64,000 nucleotides of DNA from Devosia sp. A16 (GCF_001402915.1 NZ_CP012945.1:1374001-1438000), one strand, 5' to 3'; shown: positions 51,058-59,624, numbered from the stretch's first letter. Notes: a model not told the origin generated them from the letters alone. Translations and numbers: made by a program.

Positions 51058-52356
51058 TCAGAAGAACGTCTTCAATGCGCCGGTGACGCCATAATCCTCG
51101 TCGACCAGCACCAGCATCTGCCACTTGTCGAAGGTCGTGCACGGGTGCCCGATGCCGAACGCCACCATGTCGCCCGCCTCGAGCGGGCTGTCGGTGGGCG
51201 TCGTCATGTGGCAGTGCTGGTCGTTGAGCGCCACCACGGTATGCCCCGCCGGCATCGTCTCGGGCTTCGTCATCGAGCCCGGCCGGAACCAGCGCAGCGG
51301 CACCGGCATGCCGGCATCGAAGCTGATGTCGCGCTTGCCCATGGTCAGCACGGTGCGCCCGTCCTCGGGCCGGGACTGCACGTAGGCCCAGACTTCCAGC
51401 GCCGCCTCGAGCCGCCCCTGCGGCAGTTGCAGCGAAGTATCGCTGATGATCCGCTCGAACGCCGCGGCATAGGAGATCGAGTCGTGCGTCAGGTAGCAGC
51501 CCGAGCGCAGCACCTTCACCACCGGCCGCGCAAACGCCACCTGATTGAAGCGGGTGCCGACCCGGTCGAAGAAGGCCGAACCGCCGGCGCTCACCACCAC
51601 CGGCTGGCCGTCGCGGAACAGCCCCTCGGCGAGCGCACTGACGGCCAGCGCCGCCACGTCGTCGATCAGCCCGTCGGCGGCTTCCGGCGTCGGCAACAGG
51701 CCCTCGAAACACTCGAAGCCACCCAGCACCAGCCCCGGCGTCGCGGCGACGACCCGCGCCACTTCCATCGCCTGCTCGCGGGTCCTGGCGCCGGTACGGC
51801 CACCGAGGAAACCGATCTCGACCAGGACGCGCAGCGGGTTGCCCTTGGGCGGTGGGTTGCGCCTCGCGCCCTCGGCGAGAAGCTTCAGCCCCGCCAGCCC
51901 GTCGGCGAGGCAATAGAGTTCGAACCCGTCGCCCTGCAGCGCGCGGAAGCAGGCGTCGATCGCCTGATCGCCCACCGGCTGGTTGGCGATCAGCACGCGT
52001 TTCACCCCGAAGCGCACGCAGACGCTGAGCTGCTGCACCGTGGCGACGGTGATGGCCCAGGCGCCATCGGCCACCTGCAGGTCGAACAGCGCCGGCGACA
52101 TCGTGGTCTTGCCGTGCGGTGCGATCACCAGGTCGTTGGCGGCGGTGAAGGCGCTCATCCACTGGCTGTTGGCGCGCACCACCTCCTGCCGGATCACCGC
52201 CAGCGGCAAGGGCATGTCGCCCCTGAGCACGTTCCAGCCCTGCCGGCCGATTTCCCCTACCGTCAGTTGAGGGGCGTCGAAGGGCAACCCCTTGGTCAGC
52301 GGGTCGAGCGGCTGGCGATCGAGGGAACTGAGGTCGAGACGGGGAATCAGAGCCAT
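51058..52356 (-). CDS. PLP-dependent amino-acid deaminase/aldolase (D-serine dehydratase / D-threonine aldolase type)
   Basis: A 432-aa protein of the DSD1/alanine-racemase-N fold. PLP Lys is in VIAPHGKTTMSPALFDLQ, and the TIM barrel segments include VLVEIGFLGGRTGAR and VVVSAGGSAFF. The C-terminal zinc-binding part reads NDQHCHM, with His and Cys as in D-serine dehydratases. It probably releases ammonia from a D-amino or hydroxy-amino acid. Its start overlaps the end of the upstream MlrC-like gene by ten bases, so the two are co-transcribed. Confidence 0.86.
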   Translation of the reverse strand: MALIPRLDLSSLDRQPLDPLTKGLPFDAPQLTVGEIGRQGWNVLRGDMPLPLAVIRQEVVRANSQWMSAFTAANDLVIAPHGKTTMSPALFDLQVADGAWAITVATVQQLSVCVRFGVKRVLIANQPVGDQAIDACFRALQGDGFELYCLADGLAGLKLLAEGARRNPPPKGNPLRVLVEIGFLGGRTGARTREQAMEVARVVAATPGLVLGGFECFEGLLPTPEAADGLIDDVAALAVSALAEGLFRDGQPVVVSAGGSAFFDRVGTRFNQVAFARPVVKVLRSGCYLTHDSISYAAAFERIISDTSLQLPQGRLEAALEVWAYVQSRPEDGRTVLTMGKRDISFDAGMPVPLRWFRPGSMTKPETMPAGHTVVALNDQHCHMTTPTDSPLEAGDMVAFGIGHPCTTFDKWQMLVLVDEDYGVTGALKTFF

Positions 52357-53813
52357 GGGTGGGGGTCCAGCGGATAGATGGGACGGCGAAGCTTGGTGTA
52401 GGCGATCTTTGCGGGATCGCTCGGAAACGGCCCGCCGCTATCGAGATAGTGGATGTTCGCCGCGATTTTGGAGAAAGCGGCATGGAAGTGGTTCGACGAT
52501 TTCACCACCACGACCTTCTTGCTCGCGAGGTCGATGCCCAGGTTGGTGAAGGCGGGCGGACTGAAGGTCTGCGACCGCCCGGTGGCGAGCACGATATCGA
52601 GGTTGCCGATGCTGATGGCAGCCGCCGGCCCGAGCGAGACCCAGCTCTGCTCGAACGGGATCAGCAGGTTGTCCGACACGCCCTTGACCACCACGTCGGC
52701 ATCGACGGGGTGGCCCGAGCTCTCCGATACCTTGCCGCAGAAGCGCAGCCGGATCGCCGCACCGACGCCGGCCGCCCGGCAGAACTGCACAGCGACCGGA
52801 TCCCACAGCGCCCCGATGGCCGAGGGGATTTCCGGGTGCGCCAGGAGCGCGTCGATCATCACCGAGGAATCCCCGGCGACGCCGCCGCCCGGATTGTCCC
52901 AGCGATCGGCGAAGACAATCGGCTGCCCCGGCTCGCGCAACGCCTGCTGGATCGCCTCCTCGGGCTTGTAGTGGTAGGGACCCGCAGCGCCCGCCGGCCA
53001 GCCGAGGATTTCGCGCCCCAATCGTTCCGCCAATTCCCCGGCCTTGGCCCGGTTGGCTTCGCCATCGGCCAGCACGAATACCTTGCAGCCGACATCTGCG
53101 ACATCGGCCGGCGTGAAGCCGTGCGTCACCGAGATGGAGAGGATGCCGTCCTTGCCTTCGAGCGCCATCAGCCTGTCGACGAAACTGCGCCCCGGCTCGC
53201 GGCTGGTCATGAACGCCGCGCTGAGCGTACGCATGTCGAACACCTCGATCACCGGCGCGATCTCGCCGCGCGCCGTGCGGAGGCAAAGCTCCACCAGATC
53301 CTCGGCACGCGCTAGGAAATCGGTGTGCGGGAACTCCTTGAACGCCACCAGCACGTCGGCATTGTCGACCTTCTGCTGCGTCAGATGGTGGTGCATGTCG
53401 AGCTCGGCGCCGATCACCACGTCCGGCCCGACAATGGTCCGGGTGCGCGCCAGGAGGTCGCCCTCGCAGTCGTCATAACCGCGCGCCACCATGGCCCCAT
53501 GCAGGCCATAGAGCACGATATCCACGGGCATCGCCGCCTTGAGCTGATCGAGGATTTCGTCGCGCAGGCTCTCGTAGCCGGTTTGCGAGACCAGCCCCGC
53601 CGGCTCGCCCCAGGTCGCGGTGCCCTCGATCAGCGTGAAGCCGTCGGTCTTGGCGCGACGCCGCGCCGCCACTATCGGGGCCGAGCATAGGGTCGGTGTG
53701 TCGGGATGCGTGCCGGGCGGGCAGTAGAAGGCCTGCTCGAACGCGCTGCGATCGACGAACAGCGGCGAGAACGTATTCGTTTCGGTGGCCAGCGACGCTA
53801 CAAAGACCCGCAA
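52347..53813 (-). CDS. MlrC-like metallohydrolase (peptidase M81 family), paralog 2
   Basis: A 488-aa paralog with LATETNTFSPLF near the N-terminus, ELDMHHHLT and EFPHTDFLAR metal-site motifs. It differs considerably from paralogs 1 and 3, so gene divergence is old. A TTG start is assigned because the family opens directly with the ETN segment and GGGAG lies nine bases upstream; a longer start would add unrelated sequence. First gene of the minus-strand unit with the PLP deaminase and IclR regulator 1. A half-conserved IclR-type dyad lies just upstream. Confidence 0.8.
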   Translation of the reverse strand: MRVFVASLATETNTFSPLFVDRSAFEQAFYCPPGTHPDTPTLCSAPIVAARRRAKTDGFTLIEGTATWGEPAGLVSQTGYESLRDEILDQLKAAMPVDIVLYGLHGAMVARGYDDCEGDLLARTRTIVGPDVVIGAELDMHHHLTQQKVDNADVLVAFKEFPHTDFLARAEDLVELCLRTARGEIAPVIEVFDMRTLSAAFMTSREPGRSFVDRLMALEGKDGILSISVTHGFTPADVADVGCKVFVLADGEANRAKAGELAERLGREILGWPAGAAGPYHYKPEEAIQQALREPGQPIVFADRWDNPGGGVAGDSSVMIDALLAHPEIPSAIGALWDPVAVQFCRAAGVGAAIRLRFCGKVSESSGHPVDADVVVKGVSDNLLIPFEQSWVSLGPAAAISIGNLDIVLATGRSQTFSPPAFTNLGIDLASKKVVVVKSSNHFHAAFSKIAANIHYLDSGGPFPSDPAKIAYTKLRRPIYPLDPHPWL

Positions 53814-53833
53814 CCCGTCCGCTCCCTGCCTCC

Positions 53834-53850
53834 ATCCTATATGATGGAAC
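53834..53850. promoter_or_regulatory. Weak IclR-type dyad 4
   Basis: ATCCT-ATATGAT-GGAAC keeps the right half and spacing of the IclR-type dyads but the left half is degenerate. It lies about 21 bases upstream of the second MlrC-like start. The right half alone may not bind. Confidence 0.3.
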
Positions 53851-53882
53851 GACCTTTCGTCGGCTGATACGAATGTAAAGAT

Positions 53883-53903
53883 GTTGGCAGCCAAGCTGTC
53901 AAC
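53883..53903. promoter_or_regulatory. GTTGGCAGC / GCTGTCAAC inverted repeat
   Basis: GTTGGCAGC (53883-53891) and GCTGTCAAC (53895-53903), separated by three bases, have one mismatch in nine. It lies between the divergent MlrC-like and IclR genes and could be an operator for an unrelated regulator such as a LacI or TetR protein. Confidence 0.4.
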
Positions 53904-53999
53904 TCTGCCGACGTCACATCCTGACGAAAAGCTGGTTAACTGCTTGCGCCGTGCCGGCTCTCATGTCTTATTGCCGCGGTAGCCGCCACCCGGCAGCAT

Positions 54000-54016
54000 G
54001 TTCTACCATGTGGAAC
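54000..54016. promoter_or_regulatory. IclR-type dyad 5
   Basis: GTTCT-ACCATGT-GGAAC has nine of ten dyad positions of GTTCC-N7-GGAAC and lies 22 bases before the second IclR gene. It could be the autoregulatory site. Confidence 0.5.
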
Positions 54017-54037
54017 CACCCGCGAGAGACCGTGCCA

Positions 54038-54865
54038 ATGCCCAGAACCAGTACCCTCGACGACGCGCAGACCAGTCCGCCCGCCGCCGAAGCCCGGATC
54101 CAGTCCGTGGCGCGGGCCAAGGCGCTGCTCGACGCCATGGCCGGCGGCGACTGGGTATCGTTGCGCGACCTGGCGGCGCGAACCGGCCTCGCCAAGACGA
54201 CGGCGTTCAACCTGGTCAGCGCGCTGGTCGATGTCGGCCTCACCGAACGCGACGCCAAGGCCGGCGCCTATCGGCTGAGCCTGCAGCACCTGGTCTACGG
54301 CAAGGCCGTCGAACGTCGGCTGGATATCGCCGCAATCGCCCGCCCGCATCTGATCCGCCTCTGCGCCACGACGCGCGAGACGGTGAACCTGGCGCTGCCC
54401 GGCCCAACCGACGCGGTGATCGTCGAAAGTCTCGAGGGCAGCCAGTCGCTGCGCGTCTCCTCCTATTCGGGCACCCGTGCGGCCTATCACTCCACCGCCT
54501 GCGGCCGGGCGCTGCTCGCCCACCAGCCGCTCAACTTCCGCAAGATCATCTATTCGGTGGGCAACCTGCCCGCCGCCACGTCGCGCACCATCACCGACCC
54601 CGAGGCGCTCGAAGCCGTCCTCGAGCGCTGCCGCACCGTCGGCTGGGCCACCGAGTTCGAAGAAAACGAGATGGGCAGCGCCTGCGTCGCGGCGCCGATC
54701 TTCGGCCCCGGCGGCGACGCCATCGCCGCCGTCAGCATTGCCGGCCCGTCCGCCCGCTACGAGCCCGAGAACATCGAACGGCTGGGCAAGCTCCTCGTCG
54801 CCAGCCTCGCCGAGATCACCGCCGAAATGACCCAGCACGCGCCGCATCCGAGCCTCAGCAAATGA
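54038..54865 (+). CDS. IclR-family regulator 2
   Basis: A 275-aa IclR regulator distinct from the first. The helix-turn-helix is about 20-75 (ARAKALLDAMAGGDWVSLRD then TGLAKTTAFNLVSALVDVGL). The effector domain has LPGPTDAVIVESLEGSQSLR, STACGRALLAHQPLNFRKII and EFEENEMGSACVAAPIFGPG. The ATG is chosen because GAGAG precedes it and the IclR-type dyad ends before it. It overlaps the third MlrC-like gene by four bases (ATGA), so it heads the plus-strand MlrC operon. Confidence 0.88.
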   Translation: MPRTSTLDDAQTSPPAAEARIQSVARAKALLDAMAGGDWVSLRDLAARTGLAKTTAFNLVSALVDVGLTERDAKAGAYRLSLQHLVYGKAVERRLDIAAIARPHLIRLCATTRETVNLALPGPTDAVIVESLEGSQSLRVSSYSGTRAAYHSTACGRALLAHQPLNFRKIIYSVGNLPAATSRTITDPEALEAVLERCRTVGWATEFEENEMGSACVAAPIFGPGGDAIAAVSIAGPSARYEPENIERLGKLLVASLAEITAEMTQHAPHPSLSK

Positions 54866-56346
54866 CCAAGCCTCGCATTCTTCTCGCCGGCCTGTTCCAC
54901 GAGACCCACACCTTCGTCGACGAGATCACCGGGCTCGACGCCTTCACCATCAACCGCGGCGCCGCGGTGACGGGGCGGCGCGGCGACGGCTCGACCATCG
55001 ACGGCTTTCTCGAGGTCGCCGAAGCCGAGGGCTGGGAAGTGGTGCCGGTGGCCGACTTCTCGGCGCTCCCCTCGGGTACGGCTGACCACGCGGCGTTCGA
55101 GCTGTTCTGGAGCGAGCTGCAGGCCGGGCTCGAAGCGGCGCTCGCCAATGGCGGGCTCGACGGCATCTGGCTGGCGCTGCACGGCGCCATGGTCACCACC
55201 GAGAGCGTCGACCCCGAAGGCGAGTTGCTGGCGCGCATCCGCAAGATTCCGGGCGCCGAGACGCTGCCGCTGTTCGGCGTGTTCGATCTCCACGCCACCT
55301 TCACCGCCGCCATGGCGGCGAACGCCAACGGCCTCGTTGCCTATCGCGAGAACCCGCATACCGACGCCAACGAGTCGGCCATCCGCTCGGCGCAACTGCT
55401 TGCCCGCGCGCTGCGTGAGGGCGTGCTGCCGCACATGATCGCCCGCAACGCGCCGATCATCTGGGCTCCGACCGGCGTCGGCACCGCCGACCGCCCGATG
55501 CGCGATCTCGAAGCGCTGGCGCGCCAGATCGAAGCGGAGAACCCGGAAATCTGGACCGTCAACGTCGTCGCCGGCTATTCCTTCTCCGATATCCCCGATG
55601 CCGGCGTCGCCTTCTCGGTCACCACCACCGGCAGCGATGCCGACGCCAAAGCCGCCCTCGACCGGCTCGAAACCCTCGCCATCGAGTTGCGCGATCTCGG
55701 CATTCCCAGCGAATGGGATCTCGACGCTGCGCTCAGCGAAGTGAAGACTCTCCCCGGTGGCCCCTATGTCATCGTCGAGCCTTCCGACAATATCGGCGGC
55801 GGCGCGCCCGGCGACTGCACCCCGGTGCTGCGCGGCTTCCTCCGCCACGGCATCACCAATGCCGCCGTCGCCATTGCCGATCCCGCCGCGGTTCGCGCCC
55901 TCGAGGGAGCCAAACCGGGCGAGAGGCGCACCCTGTCGATCGGCGGCAAGGGCAGCCGGCTCGATCCCGGCCCGGTGGAACTCGAAGTCAGCTTCATCAG
56001 CCGCTCCGACGGCGCCTTCACTCTCGAGGATCGCAACAGTCACCTCGCCGCCATGCAGGGCATCCACTATGAGATGGGTCCCTCGGCGGTAGTCGAGGCC
56101 AACGGCATCAAGATCCTCCTGTCGAGCCGCAAGACCCCGCCCTTTGACCTTGGCCAGTTCCGCTCGCAGGGCATCATTCCGGAGGAGCTGTCGGTGATCG
56201 GCGTCAAGGCTGCCGTCGCGCATCGCCGCGCCTACGACAAGATCGCCAAGGGTAGCTACACCGTCACGACCCCCGGGCCGTGCACCAGTGCCCTCAAGAC
56301 CCTCCCCTATCGGCGTCTCAGGAAGCCCGTCTTCCCGATCAGCTGA
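54862..56346 (+). CDS. MlrC-like metallohydrolase (peptidase M81 family), paralog 3
   Basis: A 494-aa paralog with LFHETHTFVDE, GVFDLHATFTAAM and ENPHTDANESA motifs. The ETHTF/HxxxTF residues lie near the N-terminus as in family members. The substrate is unknown. The start overlaps the IclR gene stop by four bases, and RidA follows after 19 bases. A long frame running in from the left is a shadow of the IclR gene. Three paralogs close together suggest gene amplification for a set of related substrates (inference). Confidence 0.83.
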   Translation: MTKPRILLAGLFHETHTFVDEITGLDAFTINRGAAVTGRRGDGSTIDGFLEVAEAEGWEVVPVADFSALPSGTADHAAFELFWSELQAGLEAALANGGLDGIWLALHGAMVTTESVDPEGELLARIRKIPGAETLPLFGVFDLHATFTAAMAANANGLVAYRENPHTDANESAIRSAQLLARALREGVLPHMIARNAPIIWAPTGVGTADRPMRDLEALARQIEAENPEIWTVNVVAGYSFSDIPDAGVAFSVTTTGSDADAKAALDRLETLAIELRDLGIPSEWDLDAALSEVKTLPGGPYVIVEPSDNIGGGAPGDCTPVLRGFLRHGITNAAVAIADPAAVRALEGAKPGERRTLSIGGKGSRLDPGPVELEVSFISRSDGAFTLEDRNSHLAAMQGIHYEMGPSAVVEANGIKILLSSRKTPPFDLGQFRSQGIIPEELSVIGVKAAVAHRRAYDKIAKGSYTVTTPGPCTSALKTLPYRRLRKPVFPIS

Positions 56347-56365
56347 CCTATTCGGAGAATCATCC

Positions 56366-56752
56366 ATGATCGAATACCCCAGTGCGCCGGACACCCCGCG
56401 TTCGCACCTGCCGTTCAGCCCCGCCACCAAGGTTGGCGACCTGATTTTCGTCTCCGGTCAGGCCTCGGTCGATGCGACCGGCAAGATCGTTTCGGACAGT
56501 TTCGAGGGCGAGATGCGCCGTTCGATCGAGAACCTGCGCAAGGTGCTCGAGGATGCCGGAAGCGACCTCGCCCATGTGGTGCAGACCCGCAACTACGTCC
56601 GCGACGATGCGGACCTGGCGCTCTACAACCGCATCTACCCGGAATATTTCCAGGCGCCGTTCCCGGCCCGCACCACCATCACCAATTGCCTCGGTGCGGC
56701 GCTGCGCTACGAGATCGACTGCATTGCGGTCACCAAGAACAGCAAAGCATAA
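56366..56752 (+). CDS. RidA-family deaminase, second copy
   Basis: A 128-aa RidA/YjgF-like protein. Motifs are SHLPFSPATKVGDLIFVSGQ, RRSIENLRKVLEDAGSDLAH and FPARTTITNCLGAALRYEID (the Arg of PARTT is conserved). RidA proteins remove the enamine and imine products of PLP dehydratases. That fits a nearby PLP deaminase and class III aminotransferase. It lies 19 bases after the third MlrC-like gene and is likely co-transcribed. Confidence 0.87.
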   Translation: MIEYPSAPDTPRSHLPFSPATKVGDLIFVSGQASVDATGKIVSDSFEGEMRRSIENLRKVLEDAGSDLAHVVQTRNYVRDDADLALYNRIYPEYFQAPFPARTTITNCLGAALRYEIDCIAVTKNSKA

Positions 56753-56863
56753 CTGCCGGCTTTATCGGCTTTCCGCCCATTTTTTCGCCTCGCGAAACCG
56801 GCGGCCATTTACAACTTTCAGGCCCTAGGGCCACTTGGACCAGAAGAATTGAGGAGTCCTGCG

Positions 56864-58216
56864 TTGACCGTTACATCCCCCGCCGCCCCCGCGGCTGCTT
56901 CAGCGTCGCGCCCGCTCAGCTTCGATAAATCCGTCGAGGCGATCCGCAGCAACTCGCAGTGGATCTCCGGCGGCGTGAACAGCAATTTCCGCCTCAACAT
57001 CTCGCCCACCCCGCTGGTGTTCGAGCGTGGCGAAGGCGCCTATCTGTACGACGTCGATGGCAACAAGCTGATCGACTACTATCTCGGCATGGGGCCGATG
57101 ATCCTCGGCCACAAGCCGCAGGCGCTGGTCGATGCGGTGAAGTCGCAGATCGACAACGGCATCCTGTTCGCCGGCCAGACCGCCATCGAAGCCGAGGCCG
57201 CCCGCCTCGTCTGCGAGCTGGTGCCGTCGGCCGAGCGCATGCGCTTCGGCTCCTCTGGCTCCGAGGTTGACCAGGCGGCGATGCGCCTCGCCCGTGCCGC
57301 CACCGGCCGCACCAGGATCCTGAAGTTCGAAGGCCACTATCATGGCTGGTTCGACAACGTGCTGTGGTCGACCGCTCCGGCCCTCGACGCGGCCGGCCCG
57401 GCCGATGCGCCGACCCCGGTGATCGGCTCCAAGGGCCAACTCAAGGACACGGCCGACACGCTGGTCGTCCTGCCCTGGAACAATCTCGAGCTGCTCGAGG
57501 CGCGGCTGGCCCAGGGCGATATCGCGGCCGTCATCATGGAAGCGGCGATGTGCAACCAGGGTGCCGTCCACCCGCTGGCCGGCTACCTCGAAGGCGTGCG
57601 CGAGGCCTGCACCAGGACCGGAACCATCCTCATCTTCGACGAAGTCATCACCGGCTTCCGCCTCGCCCCGGGCGGCGCGCAGGAACTGTTCGGCGTTACC
57701 CCCGATCTCTCGACCTTCGGCAAGGCCATCGCCAACGGCTTCCCGGTGGCGGCCATTGCCGGCCGCGCCGACCTGATGGACATGTTCACTTCCGGCGGCG
57801 TCGTCCATGGCGGCACCTATAACGCCCAGCCGATCGCCATGGCGGCGACCGCTGCCACGCTGAAGTCGCTGACCCCGGCGCTTTACAAGAAGATCGGCGT
57901 CTCCGGCACGGCGCTGCAGGAAGGCTTTAGGGAGATCTTCGCCTCGGCCGGCGTCACCGCCTCGGTGGTCGGCTTCCCGCAGGTCTTCCACGTCGCCCTC
58001 GGGCTCGACAAACCGGCCCGCGATTTCCGCGACCTCGCCAGGATGAATCGCCCTGCCTACATCGCGCTCACCACCGCGCTGATGTACCGCGGCGTCCGCG
58101 CCCTCGAACGCGGCGCCTGGTTCCTCTCCAGCGAACACGATGCCGGCGTGATCAACGACACCCTGGATGCGATGCGGGACGCGGTGCGCGAGCTGAAGGC
58201 CAAGGGGACGCTGTAG
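56864..58216 (+). CDS. Class III aminotransferase (glutamate-1-semialdehyde aminomutase-like)
   Basis: A 450-aa PLP enzyme. The catalytic Lys is in LSTFGKAIANGFPVAAIAGR. GSSGSEVDQAAMRLARAATG, FEGHYHGWFD and FDEVITGFRLAPGGAQELFG are the cofactor and core motifs. It resembles hemL-type aminomutases but is placed in a catabolic operon, so it is probably an amino-acid or beta-amino-acid aminotransferase. TTG at 56864 is chosen as start: GAGGAG lies seven bases upstream. Confidence 0.86.
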   Translation: MTVTSPAAPAAASASRPLSFDKSVEAIRSNSQWISGGVNSNFRLNISPTPLVFERGEGAYLYDVDGNKLIDYYLGMGPMILGHKPQALVDAVKSQIDNGILFAGQTAIEAEAARLVCELVPSAERMRFGSSGSEVDQAAMRLARAATGRTRILKFEGHYHGWFDNVLWSTAPALDAAGPADAPTPVIGSKGQLKDTADTLVVLPWNNLELLEARLAQGDIAAVIMEAAMCNQGAVHPLAGYLEGVREACTRTGTILIFDEVITGFRLAPGGAQELFGVTPDLSTFGKAIANGFPVAAIAGRADLMDMFTSGGVVHGGTYNAQPIAMAATAATLKSLTPALYKKIGVSGTALQEGFREIFASAGVTASVVGFPQVFHVALGLDKPARDFRDLARMNRPAYIALTTALMYRGVRALERGAWFLSSEHDAGVINDTLDAMRDAVRELKAKGTL

Positions 58217-58242
58217 TTCCACATGACTGGGGCCGGTGGTTG

Positions 58243-58354
58243 CCGACCCCCACCCCTGTCCCCTCCCCGCAAGGGGGAGGGAGACCCTCCCACTGACATC
58301 GCGGTTCTGGCGTCTCCCTCCCCCTTGCGGGGAGGGATCAAGGGTGGGGGTCAG
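58243..58354. repeat. CTCCCC palindromic intergenic repeat (copy F)
   Basis: A close copy of the roughly 110-bp element, GACCCCCACCCCTGTC at the left and GGGTGGGGGTCAG at the right. It lies between the aminotransferase end and the LysR gene. Confidence 0.8.
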
Positions 58355-58458
58355 CCCGCACCGGCCTATCGATGGCTCCAGCCCCACCTCCAATCCTCTT
58401 CATTACCCATCCGACTGCCATCTCGCGCTAAGCCGTGTGCTCGACTAGGATTGGCGCC

Positions 58459-59523
58459 ATGACCGACGACAATGAAGGCCGGGTCCCGCTGGACCTCACC
58501 GCGCTGCTGCAGACGGCGCGCCCTCGCAATGCGCCGCGTGTCCGCCGCCCCGAGATTACGCTGCATCAGCTGCGGATCTTCTGGGCCGTGGCGCATTCGG
58601 AAACGCTGACCCGCGCAGCCAAGCAGCTGGGCCTCGCCCAGCCCTCGCTGTCGCAGCAGCTCTCCAAGCTCGAGAGCACCGTCGGCACGCAGCTGTTCCG
58701 CCGCCATTCCAACGAGATGACGCTCACCGAGGCCGGCACCTACCTGTTGCCCAAGGCCGAGCAGATCCTGCGCAACATGCAGGATCTCGAAGATGGGCTC
58801 GGCCAGTTCAGCGGCGGCCAGCGCGTCACCGTGCGGCTTGCCGGCATCAACTCGGTGCTGCGCGTCGTGTTGCCCGGTGCCCTGACCAGCACCCAGGCGA
58901 AGTTCCCCGACATCGATTTCGACATCCAGGAGAGCGCTCCCGCCGATATCCTCGAAATGCTCTATGGCCGCCGCGTCAGCATCGGCCTGCTGGCCGCCAA
59001 CTCGGTGGCGGAAGCGAGCGTCGGTTTCCTGCAGGTGCCGCTCATCGAAGACCCCTACGTGCTGGTCGTGCCCGAGCAGCTGAAGCTCGACGGCATCACC
59101 GATCCGCGCGAGCTGGCGCCATCGGATCGAGCCATGCTCGAGCGCTCCATCCAGTTCATCTTCGGTACTCAGCACGCCAAGCGGGTCGCCGACTGGTACG
59201 ACCAGATGCTGCCCGAGCATCGGGTCGTCGCGCAGTGCCGCAGCTTCGAGGTGGCCATCGGGCTGGTTCGGGCGGGCTCCGGCATCTGCCTCGCACCGGC
59301 GCTGTCCACCGTCAGCGGCGGCACTTCGCTCGATGGCGTCCGGCTCTACCGCATCGCTGCCGATGCTCGCCGCATCGTCGCGCTGGTCGCCTCGCAATAC
59401 CGTCGTCAGGAGCCCTATGCGACCCTGATCGATGCGCTGCAGGCCGCCGGCGAGACGCTCGCCATTCCGGATATCCGCCCCACGCCGCCCTTCCTCGACC
59501 GCCCCTCTCTCTCCGAATTCTAA
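58459..59523 (+). CDS. LysR-family regulator upstream of the pqq operon
   Basis: A 354-aa LysR-type activator. The N-terminal winged helix-turn-helix is preceded by about 35 extra residues. Then comes ITLHQLRIFWAVAHSETLTR with AAKQLGLAQPSLSQQLSKLE. The effector domain runs from about 130 to the end. It ends 101 bases before pqqA on the same strand. A T-N11-A type box lies in that gap, so the regulator may control pqqABCDE. An inducer cannot be seen. Confidence 0.85.
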   Translation: MTDDNEGRVPLDLTALLQTARPRNAPRVRRPEITLHQLRIFWAVAHSETLTRAAKQLGLAQPSLSQQLSKLESTVGTQLFRRHSNEMTLTEAGTYLLPKAEQILRNMQDLEDGLGQFSGGQRVTVRLAGINSVLRVVLPGALTSTQAKFPDIDFDIQESAPADILEMLYGRRVSIGLLAANSVAEASVGFLQVPLIEDPYVLVVPEQLKLDGITDPRELAPSDRAMLERSIQFIFGTQHAKRVADWYDQMLPEHRVVAQCRSFEVAIGLVRAGSGICLAPALSTVSGGTSLDGVRLYRIAADARRIVALVASQYRRQEPYATLIDALQAAGETLAIPDIRPTPPFLDRPSLSEF

Positions 59524-59536
59524 CCAATAGGCCATA

Positions 59537-59553
59537 TCTATCAACATGATAGA
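59537..59553. promoter_or_regulatory. LysR-type box upstream of pqqA
   Basis: TCTATC-AACAT-GATAGA is a perfect 6-bp dyad that contains the T-N11-A layout (TATCAACATGATA) of LysR sites. It lies 72 bases before the pqqA ATG and right after the LysR gene, which suggests regulation of the pqq operon. Confidence 0.5.
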
Positions 59554-59624
59554 GTGCGAGGCCGGGCATTCTCCCTAAACTCCTCTTTGCGGCAACCAAG
59601 CCGTGAATCGTGAGGAGAACTTCA

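Noticed and set aside
53998-56346. 782-codon frame that seems to fuse a leader to MlrC-like paralog 3
   Set aside because: The first 288 codons are an out-of-frame reading of the IclR gene. The true MlrC start is the ATG overlapping the IclR stop codon.
5363-58354. Regularly shaped CTCCCC repeats considered as a CRISPR array
   Set aside because: They are 110-bp palindromic units scattered singly over 53 kb, not short repeats with uniform spacers.
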